Of a stretch of 64,000 nucleotides of DNA, positions 46,112-58,315 are shown piece by piece (the stretch's first letter is position 1; every line of letters starts with the position of its first letter). The DNA comes from Adiantum capillus-veneris (Eukaryota > Streptophyta > Polypodiopsida > Polypodiales > Pteridaceae). The DNA is taken from assembly GCA_014529385.2 (NCBI GenBank), contig CM043949.1, forward strand, positions 108,807,977 through 108,871,976, in the 5' to 3' direction. The notes beneath the pieces were generated by a model that ran no database searches, had not been told where the DNA came from, and was given only the letters and a program-made list of their open reading frames with translations. The position numbers and the translations under genes were made by a program.

Positions 46112-47678
46112 AATGATTTTCTCATATTAAACTGATCATTTAATGTGGGGAAGTGCCTGGGGAGAAAAAGCTAGAATATTGGTTAAGCTAGCAGACCTGC
46201 CACAGTAGGGATCCAAAGGAGGGAAAATAGGGATCCAAAGGGGGGGGGCATCTGCAAAAGAGCCATGTGTAACAATGGGCTAAAAAGACCCTAAGGTTCA
46301 ACCCATTAAGACTTCCAAAATGCTAAGGTTCCAAAATTCAAAGGTTGTGTCCAAAGGTCAACCCTAGGGGAAATTGGATGCTTTGTGTGTACCAAAAAAG
46401 TCTTTGCAATCCCTACATGGGAGGGGGCGAGCCCTTCTTCTAGGGGATGAGAGAGAAAGTCACACACACACACACACACACACACACGCTCCCTTTACAC
46501 AAAGGGAATTAGGGACACATGTCAGCTCCCTAGCCCAGATGCCCACAAGGTGTGCCCAATTCCTATTGGATGGCCTTGGAGGTGGACCAATGAGAATTAG
46601 GCTAGAGTAAATCTAGTTTAATTAATTTAAAAAACACTTAATAAAAGAACCAATGAGAATTAAGTCTCCTAGAAGACTATTGGATAGTCTCCCAAGGGGT
46701 CCAATAAGCATTCAGGAGCCCAATGGCTTGCCTGATTCCTATTGGCCAGGAGGCAAAGGGGTCCAATGAGAGTTTAGTTTAATTATTAAATTACCTAAGA
46801 CTCTCACAAAAGGGGAAAGGGGGACACATGTCAGAAGGCTATCACTTATGCTGCTTAATAGCCATTGGCTTGACTTGGGGAGGTCCAATGGGGAGCCTGC
46901 AAGAGCAAATAGCAAGAGGGCTCGCCCAAGAGAGAGAGGGGGCTGATTTTTGCAAGGCATTATCACACACACACTCACACAATCTCATGTGTGAAGAAAG
47001 AGAAGAATATCTCTTCCCAAGCTTTAATGGAGAGCTCATCACCTACTCCAAGCTTGTGAGATAGAAGCCTACATCAACACTCTCTTGGCATGTGGATGCA
47101 AATCCAACCAAGAGCCAAGCTTCAATGCATGCTCATCTCCTCTACCAAGCTAATTACTAAGCTAAGCTATGCTAATATGAGTGATTATGTGAGGAGATGT
47201 ACATCTTTCTCGTAAGATACTACTTCTTCCTCTCAATCTACTCTCATACCCTGCTAGCTCTCACCATCTTCGAAGGTGTGTGAGGTCTTGGGTCTGAGAA
47301 CGGGGATAATTAAATTTGTGTTTGCTAAGTGTTTTGCTGGGTGCATGAAGCTTTCATCTTCATTGCACTAGCTAGTCTTGAAGGAACACAAAGAATTGTA
47401 TTGTACAATGTCTCTCTTGATGGGAGAAACCATAATACAAAGCCTTTTGGAGGGGGGACCGGCTCCATGCAAATCCGGTCCTCAACTGTTGTCAATAGCT
47501 TAATTTCTCTCTCTTTTGAAAGTATTGTTGATGCTATCTAACTAGGTGTTATGCTTTTTGTTGCTCTCTCCACCCAAGCACTCTTGTAATTCTCATTAGG
47601 AATCTATTCTAATGAAATGCCCACTATGTTCATGCTAATTTCCGCTACACACAAGTTATTAGGCCATTAAATGTTACA
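46112..47678 (+). mobile_element. Older LTR of the gypsy-2 family (solo, 5' truncated)
   Basis: Aligns with the gypsy-2 LTR from about base 31 to its end AATGTTACA, with many substitutions and small gaps and a longer (AC)n tract (46458-46487). No gag or pol of this family lies on either side, so it is a solo or fragmentary LTR. The first 30 bp are not recognisable and no target duplication was found. Confidence 0.88.
46458..46487. repeat. (AC)n microsatellite in the solo LTR
   Basis: About 30 bp of AC, against about 16-17 bp at the same place in the gypsy-2 LTRs. Confidence 0.95.
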
Positions 47679-49290
47679 AATCAACACTTAAAATTCTTGA
47701 AGTGGGTCTCTACCGAAGGACAAGAGGCACTCAAAGATCTATTTAGTATTGATACACGCCTTGTATAGAGAGGCGCTAATAGGCTATGTTAAACATGTTG
47801 GCCTCTTTCACCAACCACCATCCAATTCTGTTGGTGGAGAGTTGGAACTGTTCTTAGCAAAGGTAGTACTACTTGCTAGAAATGATCACAAAGGAGGCAA
47901 GATACCAAGGAGGTAATGGCCATGTATAAAGCCCATAAATAAGCTTTTAGATGGATCACCAGTGTGGCCTGCTACTATTTTTTTGACTTGTCCCTTTTTC
48001 TTGCATGCATCCTTGTATGATGTTGTCATCAACCTCCCATAGAGGGCCACCTCTATTTTTTTAGAAGATGTAAATAAATGCTATGAAAATATCCCACATG
48101 AAGGAGAATTAGGTTTGAGGTATAGGATTACCCAACTCATGCACCACAAAGTGCAAAAGACAAAGTCTCAATTGAAAGTCCTCTTCAAGTGACTATGGAG
48201 GTCTTATCAAAGACAAAGAAGCCAGACACTATTTTGATCATGTTTTCCAAAAAAGAACCTCAAAAGATGAATCCTCTTATTGAGATCGTCTTGTTGCCGA
48301 AGGCACATGAAAGTGAGGATATAGACGAGCAAATCCATTGAAAAAAAATCAAAGACGGAGAAAAGAGCATCAATTTCTTCCTTAAGACTACCATAGAATG
48401 TATAGTAAAATTTTCCAATGTTTGGGCTATTTTAATCATATACAAGTTGAAGTAAATAATCATCCCTTTTGGCTTGTTGTTTTCTCACATACAAGAGCAA
48501 TCAATTTGCCAAAAAAAAAAGGGGGGGGGGGGGGATTGGTGTTTAGTGTATTTGTAACGAGCAAAAAAAAGGGAGCTTAGTGTATTTGTAACGAGCAAAA
48601 AGAAGGGGGGCTTAGTGTATTTATAACTAGCTAAAATTGCAAAATCCCTTGGTAGATTCTGAGCTTGCCTTTAAGAAAACCAATACAACTTTACAAGTTT
48701 GTGTAAAAGCTAACAAATCCTTCAAGTTCTGACCTAAAAACCAAGAGAATTTTGAGAGTTTCCTTTTTCTCTTTGGCTAGGAAAAAAGGTTTGGCAATCC
48801 CTCAAGTGCAAATGCGTCCTCCAAAATCTAGGAATCTCTTGATTTGACCATTGAATGACAAAATGTTCAATTGGAATCCTACTACTCATAGTAGTACCTA
48901 GCATATTTGGAAACTAGCTATTAAAATTTCAAAAAGAAATGACACCATAGCTGTAAGCATGCTATATAGTTTGCAAATATGCTTAATAAAAACAATTAAC
49001 TAGCTTAGGTGTTTTCACATCCTTCTAGCATTCTAGCAAGGATATGAGAATCATAATCAACCTATCTACCACTACAAAAAAAAAAAGCTATTCTTTTGGT
49101 CTTTTTTTTTTTTTTTTTGGGGCAATCATCAGCTAGTTTTACAGGATTGCGTCCACACACCCACATTTGCATGTCACATGCTTAAAGCCCCTTGCCTTTA
49201 CCGATATGACAACTCCTTTGGTTGTTTTATACAATCCTAGTGTGAATTACATTCTCTTTGTTTTTCCCAAACTCACAATGGTGAGTGAAG
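47679..49290. other. No gene recognised
   Basis: Unassigned A/T-rich DNA with a 42-bp tandem repeat at 48537-48636 and an A-run plus G-run before it. No domain seen. Confidence 0.45.
48510..48636. repeat. A-run/G-run and about 42-bp tandem repeat, three copies
   Basis: After AAAAAAAAAA and a run of 14 G, the word TTAGTGTATTTGTAACGAGC (last copy TTAGTGTATTTATAACTAGC) occurs three times, spaced by A- and G-rich linkers. Confidence 0.8.
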
Positions 49291-50100
49291 TATATTGAAC
49301 AAAACCCTGTATTGAACAAAACCAAAAAAAATTACATAATAGGTCATATGCTTAGATTGAGCCATGAAACCCCACACAACCCACAATGGAGAACATAACC
49401 ATAGCCACCAACTCTTGGGTACATCAACATATCAGATACAGAAAACAACCAACAAATGAGTATATCGACATTTAGGGGAGCCACCCCCAAACTAAGAACC
49501 TTAAATCCATAGAAGAGACCCTACATGAGTGCCACAGGGATAAGATCCGCTACCATACCCTCCCAAACAAGACCCAACACCGAAACTAGAAAGCACCAGA
49601 TCGATAAATAGGCCACAAACAAGGGGAGTCCAACTACTCCATCACTGGCTACTGAGGATCCTTCACCAAAAATGCAGCCACCATGACTTCAACTGCAAAC
49701 CCATAGCCATCTGAACGTCTGAAGAAGAAATATGCAAGCTAGTATGGGGAGACATACCCCATCACTGAATCCAAGCTGCTGCCACAAGACCGGTCGTGAT
49801 TGCCACACACCGCACCATCCCACGATCTTGGAGACGCACCGGGTTTGAAAATTCATGGTCTCCTTTCCCTCCCCAAGAGGAGGTGGGAGGGAGAGACACT
49901 CTCGATGCACAAAAAAAAAGGTCCATTGCTCTTGTGCAAACATTGAAGGAGGAGGCAACCAAGTGCCCCTCTCCCGAGGCAATCCCCTACCGCCCATGGC
50001 AAAGCCGCATCGCAACCCTTTTTGCACATGAACAACGCCTACTCCCTATTGCAGGCGACCTCTTTGAGCTCTCCGGCTCCAAGTCCCTTGCAGGCTAAGC
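49291..50100 (-). mobile_element. Possible LINE 3' UTR remnant
   Basis: The words TGTATTGAACAAAACC, then CATATGCTTAGATTGAGCCATGA, resemble TGTATTAAGCACAACTT and CAAGCTTAGGTCGAGCCATCA at 56404-56460. That segment belongs to LINE 3' ends. The rest is GC-richer and has no recognisable coding. Weak call. Confidence 0.35.
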
Positions 50101-50950
50101 AAATCGAGCCCATGTCAGCCATACAGAGCACAACAAATGCTAGAGAAAACCCCGGTATACCAAGATGAATTACATTTTCTAATAAAGAGTGTGTGTGCAA
50201 AAAATCAATCACTAGACATGTAACCTATTGAAATACGTATGTTGTCTACAAGTATTGCTTCAAGTTTTCTTAATTATTAATGTATCATATGGACCATAAA
50301 TCTCGCGAATGTTGTTGGTAGCAATAAACCCAATGTGGCACATGGCACAATTTGAGACCACTAAGACAAGCTACGAGGGCTATGAGACTTTATTGGAGGG
50401 ACAAGAAAAGCTAAGCCTGTAGCCTGCCTGTTTTGGGAAGCATTAAAAAGGAACAACAATAGCTAATCCTTCTTTGTGCTTATTCTTGTAGTCCTAAACC
50501 CAGCAAACACTAACAACATCCAATGCCTATGAGACTTAGTTGGTTTTACATAATGATGCTAACATAACATTTTCCTTCAATAAATAGAAAAGTGACACAA
50601 AGGATTATGATTTTGATGACACGACCTTGTAAGCATTGGTGGGGTTTTCTATGTGGGGTCTTTTGACTTTTGTAGGCTAGCTTGTAAAAGGTGGTAGTAC
50701 TATAAATATCGAGGCCATACAGTAACTAAATTTTTACTTAAAATGGTGGATGCTCTCATGCGCATAGTGGAATGAAGGGAGACCTTGAGATACTTTAGGT
50801 GCTCCATATTACAATAGTCTCTTTGGCGCTCCAAGCTTGGAGGAGGATCCTTGAATACCTTTTGAATGGAATTTACCAAAAAGATGAATAGCAAAGGGAT
50901 CTCCAAGTTAACGCATCTCTGGGACAATAACAACTTTTAACGGAAGGAAA
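50101..50950. other. No gene recognised
   Basis: No domain seen in either strand. Confidence 0.45.
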
Positions 50951-51400
50951 TGGATCACTTGGTGGTGCAACATAAATTGAATTTAAACAAAAGGCTATAG
51001 ATCATTAGGGTCTTATAAGCTATGTGTAATGGTCCAATGCTTGTTGCCAGGTTGGAGCTTGAATGGAAAGCTTGGCCTTGGTCCAAAGACAGAATTTTTT
51101 CGCTTCCCAAAACATTGGAAGCATACAACAAGCTAATACATAAAGTATACTGGTTCATTCAGCTCATCAAATTGTGGAGGGTGAATTGGCTAGAAGAGAA
51201 GTGATGAAGAGTATAAACAACATATGGGAGCCAAAGTGGCCGAGCTCAATCAAGAAATTTACTTGGAAGTTGTTTAAGGGGAGAACGAGATTCTTGCTAG
51301 AGACATTGGCACTGACACTTGCTCTTGGTGCAATGAAGCTTCGGAGGATCCCCTGCACATGTTTGAGGAATGACTTGGTTATGGGAGGGGGAAGATTTTA
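50951..51400 (+). mobile_element. LINE fragment (C-terminal part), plus strand
   Basis: At about 51174-51300 one plus-strand frame reads REVMKSINNIWEPKWPSSIK and then KFTWKLFKG. It matches the minus-strand LINE-D peptide EIMENIWKPKWPQFLKRFLW, then KVMWGAL, found at 61860. In plant L1 elements this is the KIWK-x-x-x-P-x-K-x-x-x-FLW segment of the zf-RVT region. Frames before and after are broken. It is a truncated copy of the same LINE family in opposite orientation. Confidence 0.6.
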
Positions 51401-52250
51401 ACACCAAGAAATTTTGATGTGTACTCAAATCATCAATTACTTCTATCCAAGCAGAGTTGAAAAATCAGAAACCTTTGGATCTTTGCAGTAGCTCAATCAA
51501 TTATATTGTGAGTGAAAACGTTCAGCTCATATGTATAGTAGGATCACCTGCACAAGCCAAAGAATGGACACATGCACTAAGTTGCATTAATTGCTCGGAT
51601 GGTGCCCTCTTGGAGAAAGTAAACCTTTGATATACAACAAGAATCGCTAGATTAAAAAAAACAGCCTCTTGCTTATGAACTATAGAGCCCCTTTTTGAAA
51701 AGTTTGTTCTGTGAAGGCACATATAATGCTTGAGGGTCATTGTGCATTCTTTGTTGAATTAATATAAGGTTCCCACTTGCAATTGTAAGTATGGCAAAAC
51801 AAAGGTTGAAGTTGGCATTTTTATAATATTAAAAAGCAAAAAATGAAAAAGAGTCGTGTGAGGCTCAAGAATAAAGAATAAAGGGATCAATTTACAAACC
51901 ATAAAAACAAGGAGGTTTCAATTCTTCACATGCAAAGACAGGTCCATAAGTATAAATATTAAAGAAAACAATTACAAATTCAAAGTCACACCTAACTCCT
52001 TTTTGTCACTAAGGCTTGTATTAGAAACCAAAACAAAGGCCCAATCAAGCCCAAAGAGCCAAACACCATGTGAGTTTGTGCATTATCTCTTGACGGTTGC
52101 CTTTAAGGAGGATATGAAGAAAACAATTACTTCTTTGCATAACATGTTTTGTTTTCAGCAACATCACATGCTCCCAAGTAAAAGTTCAATGAATGCAGTG
52201 GCATGCATTTCATGGAAGGTACAAACTAAATCTACATGCACTATTAAGGT
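51401..52250. other. No gene recognised
   Basis: Unassigned AT-rich sequence. No repeat or coding signal found. Confidence 0.45.
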
Positions 52251-52264
52251 AGTTGTGTACCTTT
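52251..52264. repeat. 14-bp direct repeat, left copy
   Basis: AGTTGTGTACCTTT, identical to 52685-52698 and directly outside the 420-bp element. Confidence 0.85.
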
Positions 52265-52684
52265 GGCACTAAGTAACACCCATATTAAATGTGGGGTGGA
52301 GTAATGCCAAATGGGATCGGGTCGAGGGGTAGGATCTCGAAATGTATTAAACACGATCGTACAAAAAGCGAGGCGTAGTAAACTCGGTTAGCGAAAAAAT
52401 GAAGTGCGTTGTTGGGTTTTGAATCGGTGGCTTTGCAATCCAGGTTGAGGGTCGCATAAGCTAACTACCTCACCAACGCGTGTATCATGTATGTCTAATC
52501 ATTTTTTTGACCTTATATTGTGAGGTGATATGCATTTCCCAGGCTGTCCAGGTTTAGTGCCCGTCCAAATTTAGTTTTTGATTTGATTGCTACGACTGCG
52601 ATCTCCTTTGCTTTTGCGATGAGCTTCTCCGTCTTTGATCCCATTGCTTCCCTCTCTTAAATATAGGTGTTACTTAGTGCTGAG
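52265..52684 (-). mobile_element. 420-bp element with 21-bp inverted ends and tRNA-like core
   Basis: The terminal inverted repeats at 52266-52286 and 52660-52680 (GCACTAAGTAACACC plus six more bases) differ at one position. A perfect 14-bp direct repeat flanks the whole unit. On the minus strand the order is: one end, a short open frame from ATG at about 52648 (MGSKTEKLIAKAKEIAVVAI...), a tRNA-like block with a box-A-like GGTGAGGTAGTTAGC and a box-B-like CGATTCAAAACCC (about 52480-52410), and the other end. Inverted ends suggest a DNA transposon, while a 14-bp duplication is more typical of LINE-driven insertion. I know no family with this combination. Confidence 0.6.
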
Positions 52685-52698
52685 AGTTGTGTACCTTT
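52685..52698. repeat. 14-bp direct repeat, right copy
   Basis: AGTTGTGTACCTTT, identical to the left copy. Confidence 0.85.
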
Positions 52699-53705
52699 TC
52701 TTTCAAAATATTACATAATTACCAACATCAATAATACTCTGATCATTATCCTTGACAAGAAAGTCTAGAGAAACCATTATGTGTCTTGCAATTCACGTGG
52801 TTGATTAAATAAAAGGTCATGTGTGCAATTTTAATTTAATAATGAAAATTCAAGAAAATTATCAACTTTCCAAGCAAAGCCTAGTTTTTGAAGGTTTGCA
52901 AAACCATGCAAGGCTTAAAAAGGAGAGGAATTTTTTTTGTGCTTTCATGAGTTCATATAGATGGACGCTGAAAATCATGGCTTCCAAAAGTGCTCAAGAT
53001 ATACCAAGAAAGACCAAAGGAACAGCGAGAGTTGGCGGCTTGCTTTAGCATAAAGGGTACCAATCAATGAGCTTGGGTTGCCTCCACCGAGGGGGGTTGG
53101 GTGTGTGTGTTGTGATTTCAAAGTTGTAGGTAATTCTTATTAAAAAAGAAAAAAAAAAAAAGGCTCTTTTGGGTGGTAAGACTAGCAAGCATACACTACT
53201 CCCCTTGTCAACTACCTCTAGCATGTGCTTCCATGTGATGGCATGAATGGAAACATGTTAGTGCTTGTTGATGATACAAAACATAAAAGTTAAAGTTACT
53301 TTTGCTAAAGATTTTATTGTTACAAAGTCAACCATAGAGTTTTTGTAGGATAAACATGTGGAGTCTTGCTATAGGAACATCAAGAACACACTTAAGCACG
53401 TGAAGTAGGCGTGCCAGATAGGCATGCCAGATTTTGCTATTGGGCTCATTAGAGAGTATCTTTGCAGATACCCTCCTTGAAATGGAAAACAAAAGGAAAT
53501 GTTGGGATGGCTATGAGGAGGAAAAAGTGACACACGCCATGAGGAGGGGGGAGAGAGAGAGCCAGAGACGAAGAGATGTCCTCGTGTGAGGTTGACGCGA
53601 TATAGAGGGTTTTCTCTATTGGGTAGCGTAGTGGAAAGGGGCAAAGGGATGCAAATTACGAATTTACCAGGGCAAGGGTGGATGGTTAGAATCATCGGTT
53701 AAAGG

Positions 53706-53708
<3 letters not shown>
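52699..53708. other. No gene recognised
   Basis: Unassigned sequence. A short Arg/Lys-rich frame at 52821-53048 has no recognisable motif. Confidence 0.45.

Positions 53709-53746
<38 letters not shown>
53709..53746. repeat. (GA)n microsatellite
   Basis: About 38 bp of GA beside SINE-like copy 2. Confidence 0.97.
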
Positions 53747-53751
<5 letters not shown>

Positions 53752-53764
53752 AGAAGAGTATTTT

Positions 53765-53877
53765 TTAATGTCGTAGGAAACTATCCCAAGAGACCTTAAA
53801 GATCTATTTGACGAGGAGACTTGAACTCAAGAGCTATTATTCAAGAGGGAAAATGGCATAACCAATCTACCACACTT

Positions 53878-53878
<1 letters not shown>
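53765..53878 (-). mobile_element. tRNA-derived SINE-like element, copy 2
   Basis: On the minus strand a box-A-like TGGTAGATTGGTTATG (53872-53857) is followed about 30 bases later by a box-B-like GAGTTCAAGTCTC (53828-53816). A body then runs through ATAGATCTTTAAGG to TCTCTTGGG. The spacing fits an RNA polymerase III type-2 promoter. Box B and body are shared with 22611-22651. Edges and target duplication were not fixed. Confidence 0.55.

Positions 53879-53966
<88 letters not shown>
53878..53966. repeat. Compound (GT)n(GA)n microsatellite
   Basis: About 42 bp of GT followed by about 46 bp of GA. Confidence 0.98.
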
Positions 53967-53970
<4 letters not shown>

Positions 53971-54744
53971 GGGCGTCCTACATATCGAGCAAGGATGACA
54001 TGCTAAGAGAGAGAGCTAGAGAGGGAGACATCTCATCCTGTGTCACGACGATGCGACAGAGATATGGAGAGTTTTTGTGTTGCGCAACGCAGTGGAAAGG
54101 GGCAAAAGCTAATGTAAATTAAGAGGCAATTGTGTCGTGGATTGCAAGGGAGAGACATGGGGACTCGGGAGCGCCCTGTGCAGGCTAGAGGTAGTGGTGC
54201 GAGCAGGGAGAACACAAGGCAACTCGAAAGCAATGTAGACGAAGGGATGCACTTGTGTCATGTTGGAGACCAATGCAAGTGAGGTGAGACAACAAACACA
54301 ACGATACCAAGGGCTATTCTTTTGCTTTCAAATTCATAGATTCGATCGAATCTTGGACACAAATTAAATGGGTTTCAAATGTAGACAGAGTAGTAAAATT
54401 TAGAGTAGATGTGCCAATTTTTACTATTGAGCTTCATTAAAGGGAATCCAAAGAGATTCCCCCTCAGTTTGAAGGAGAAGTAGAGGTGTGGAAGAGCAAG
54501 AGAGAAGGATAATTTGAGGTTGTTATGGACAACTGAAAAGGTGGGAGGAGAGAGAGAGGGAGAGAGATTTTTTGTTTTGCCTATGGGGCTAATGGCTATG
54601 AGAGAGCTTGAAGGAGATTAGGGCTCTTTGGAGTGCTTTGTGCATCAACACGATCCACGAGAGAGACATGGATTTTTTTATTTGGCAAGGGAATCGGGAT
54701 GGTCTTAAATTCTATTACAACCCTTATTACTAGCATGCAATGCC

Positions 54745-54804
<60 letters not shown>

Positions 54805-55266
54805 TACCGTTGGACGTGTTGCACACGTTTGTCTCTCTCCCACTCTGAGGGTATAAGGGTGTAAAGGGAAGGGTGAGGGATCTCCACTGCAAGGAGGGTT
54901 GCGCATTAAGGGGTGCCCATTAAGGGGATGAGGTGCATAAGTGGACGCAACCAGGTTTTGTGCACCATTTTTGAATTCTCTTTCTCCTTTAAACTTGGAA
55001 ACCTCAATTTGGAAATTTCTAGAGGCTTTTTCTAAGGTTAGATAATTGACACCTCTAGTTTTGTAGATTTTATTACCTCTGAATATAAATGAAAGAAGTA
55101 AATTTGAGCATTCATGGAGGGATTGTTAGGTTTTTGTTTTTTTGTGCAAAACTAACAATTGCCAGTGGTGGTTGTATTAAAACGTCACAAAGAGATTACA
55201 AAGCAGCCTCAAGCCTTGAGGGACATAAGGTTACATCGGAACTTAGACATACCCGTTCTCAAGCCC
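53967..55266. other. No gene recognised
   Basis: GA-rich sequence with a (TC)n tract at 54746-54801. The last 130 bp (GTTGTATTAAAACG, then CAGCCTCAAGCC) look like a LINE 3' end. Confidence 0.4.
54746..54801. repeat. (TC)n microsatellite
   Basis: About 56 bp of TC. Confidence 0.98.
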
Positions 55267-56110
55267 TTAAATGGCACAACTCGACCGGATGGTGAGAGTT
55301 TCCCTAATCCAATCATCTGAGTTATACCTTTTACTTACCACACATATTACCTCCTTAATCTCTTGTACAATCTCTGAGAAGCTAGCCACATAAAGGTCAC
55401 TATGGAATATGCGGCAAATGCTGGCCTTCCAAATATTGCTGAAGAAATAGTATTTGACAATTTGAATACAGATAAGCATTGCAGAACTTCAAAACTGCTT
55501 TCCACCAAGGCACAGATCCTTCTTGAAAAACCCTATGTTCCATGTTCTTTGTACCCATTTGCACACTTTTCCTGCTAGGCCTCTAACAGCCGAACATTCT
55601 ATGAACATGTGGGCGAAGTGTTCACTAGCCAATTTGCACCCTGAACATCTATCGAACCCGATGCCGTGTGCACAATTGTATCTTGACACTGTCGGCAAGG
55701 CCCCCCAAAGAACCTTCCACAAAAATTTCTTCATAAAAGTAGGACACTATGGAATCTAGGTGTTTTTCGTGACCTCCACCCATCTAGTTTCCGTCCATTA
55801 CTTCTTCCACTGCTTGTTCAATGGGACGAACCAATCCGCCTCGAGTATTAACACTTTGTAAATGCCCTTGGTATGAGGTTTAAAGAAATGACTACTAAGA
55901 GGCCACTTCCAAGCTTTCCACTCAAAAGTAGAATCGGCATCACTATACTGACCAGGCCTTCTACCACTCTGTTAACAAGAAGCTTCTCAATGTCATTGAA
56001 TTTAAACTGGGTTGCCACCTGGTCAATGGATTTCCAACCATTTCTATTTCTATTCCAGAACCTGCTCAACTACTGGAGTCCTTTATTGTTGATCCTTCTT
56101 GCAGTTTCTC
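55150..56110 (-). mobile_element. LINE-C, 3' fragment (zf-RVT region)
   Basis: Minus-strand remnant of the LINE-A/D family. At 56069-55848 a broken frame includes KLGSGLLVVISLN. At 55734-55489 the peptide MKKFLWKVLWGALPTVSRY, then RCSGCKLASEHFAHMFIEC, is the zf-RVT zinc motif (C-x-x-C...H-x-F-x-x-C) of plant L1 elements. It continues VRGLAGKVCKWVQRTWNI. At 55479-55267 the C-terminal IWKASICRIFHSDL follows. RT and endonuclease are missing, so it is a 5'-truncated copy. Confidence 0.75.
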
Positions 56111-56399
56111 TCCATTAAGGGTTCAGGATAACATCAGTAGCTTTAGACAACCAAGGTGACCAGTGACAGATGGAGTTATGGAAGTACCTCGTCAATTCGC
56201 CCCACTACAGTACCCCAGATGTTCTATTACACTTTCACACCAAGGAATTGTTGGGTTTTATACAAATACACCTCCAAACATGCTGGTTTTGTGGTAAGTC
56301 TTGACTTAGAAACTTGTAGACATTTTCCCTTTGTCAAGTTGTGTATTAAAGTTATGTGGTATTTATTTATATTTTGCAAAACTCCCAATTTGTGAGTGA

Positions 56400-56620
56400 A
56401 TTGTATTAAGCACAACTTAAAATTTACAAAAAAGCCTCAAGCTTAGGTCGAGCCATCAGGTGCGGATTAAGTTGTACTCAAAGCATTATTCAATTGATTG
56501 ATGATTACGGTGATTGCCAGAGCTCTCAGTGCCTCTTGTTCTTTCTCTTTCACACCTTTCACAGCCAGAGGCCCGGCGCCTTCCCGGCTCACATTTCGAA
56601 CACATATCCCCCGACATCTT
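56400..56620 (-). mobile_element. LINE 3'-end copy
   Basis: The block from GGATTAAGTTGTACTCAAAGC to ACATATCCCC (56464-56615) is about 90 percent identical to 61405-61555, which is the 3' part of LINE-D. Beyond 56620 the two diverge, so this is a strongly 5'-truncated copy. Confidence 0.7.
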
Positions 56621-56689
56621 TGGTGAACCCGGCGCGAAATGAGCCGGGGCGGGAGGTAAAGATCGAGATGCCGAAACAATTGAAGTAGT

Positions 56690-58315
56690 TTATTGACGAT
56701 TCAATTCTAATGGATTTGATAAAAATCTAGCAGGTTGCAGATTTACCAAAAATGATGGAATTAGTTCAGGGATGTCTACAGGAAGCGAAAGCCATGCAGA
56801 TAAAAAAGCAGATTGATGATGCTGTAGAGCTAGCACTTGATGTTGTATGGGAGCATTGCATAATTTTCACGGATATGGTCCAGAAGGTTTTATTGCATGT
56901 TATGAAGCTGAGATGAAGAGCCAAAATGTTCCAGAAAATCGGATGATTGCAGCTTTTGAAGAGGTTGTAAACTCAGATTTTAAAAGGCAGGTTCAAGAAT
57001 TGGTAGAAGCATATCCCACACGGTGGGACTATTTTGCAGAGAAATTTATTTGCGAAAGCTCGAGGATTCTAGATCTGGAAATAAAAGAGATTATTGAACG
57101 AGGCCAGGTTGTCTTTAGTAAAGGTGAAGGGGATCATATACAGTTCCTCAACTATGATGAATTTTGGGGGCATATTTCTGCAAGAAGCAAAGCCAAAGAA
57201 AATGCAGAATTGGAAGTAGCGGATTCAGTTTCAGAGGAGCATATTTTGAGCAACGAAGAAAAAGTAAACGATGAATTTAATGCTGAAACATAATTAGATG
57301 AACTTTTCTCAAAGATTGCTCACATGGACGCTACCTCCAATAATGGTCCCAGTGAAGACGTAGATTGTACAACAAGTGGTTCACAAACTACTGACCTTGA
57401 CATGGGTTATTTTGAAGGAGTTCATCAAGCAGATGAGCCTCTACAGGATATTACTGAAACTATCAGCACTATAGCCAAGAAGGACATCATGTTTGCTGTA
57501 GATGAGTGCATAAATAAAGCTATTATATACACATTAGCTGATGAAGTGACCAAGATTTGGACCCAGCACAGTATGAGCCTGAGGATGTCAATGAACCTAT
57601 GATTGCTACTAACAATATGTTTGCAAATGCTGCTATCATAGAAGAGGATGCCATAATTGATGATTTTTTGTCTAGACTTAAAGGAGATGATTATGACGGT
57701 ATAGAAGAGCTTTTTGATGCGTGTACCTCTTTAGAGGGGGTGCCAGATGAAACTTTGTAGTGCTATGATGGATTGTTAAGTAACATGGATGCAGATGAGG
57801 AAGCAGAGGATGATATTGATGAGTATGAATATTGCCTAGATCATGCTGATGGTGAACATATTATTGACAGGGATTTTACATCTATGCTTGTACATGGGTT
57901 GCATGAGGAGATACATCCTACAATTTTGATAAATGTTCATATTTCCAAGGGTGATTTCTTTAAGGATGCTATGGATGAAGACCTACATGATAAAGTTGTT
58001 TTTCATGATCAAGCTGAAACAACATGTAAAAATTCCTCTAATGATACAGGTCGAGTGAGTCACAAGGTCTTTCGTAATGGCTATGAAGCTAGAGGGGGTG
58101 ATGATGCTAAATCATCCTTGATACTGCAAAAAGTGCACAAGGTTTTTCATTTCCTTAGACAATGTGCCAAATATGGCTGGATTTGGATGCTATTCCTATT
58201 GATGCTTATGTCAGTGAAGTCTTGGCTGCCAGTAAAAGGGGGTCAGATTTCTTTAATGCCTTCTGGTAACGAGCTTAAGTTGCCAAAAGTTTATGAGATG
58301 TGGGTGATGCACTAA
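56690..58315 (+). pseudogene. Retrotransposon gag-like remnant
   Basis: Broken plus-strand frames. At 56847-57293 the peptide FHGYGPEGFIACYEAEMKSQ, then ENRMIAAFEEVV, then AYPTRWDYFAEKFI recalls plant Ty3 gag (F-x-G-x-x-x-x-F...Y-x-x-x-M...W-x-x-F-x-x-x-L). Downstream frames at 57324-57602, 57557-57760 and 57773-58315 are very acidic (DADEEAEDDIDEYEY) and have no knuckle, protease or RT motif. A stop divides the first two frames and small shifts divide the rest. The gag reading is tentative; it could instead be a decayed host gene of unknown kind. Confidence 0.4.

Noticed and set aside
52398-52490. A functional tRNA gene on the minus strand
   Set aside because: Box-A-like and box-B-like motifs are present, but I could not fold a convincing cloverleaf or find a proper acceptor stem. 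It is better treated as a SINE-like core in the 420-bp element.
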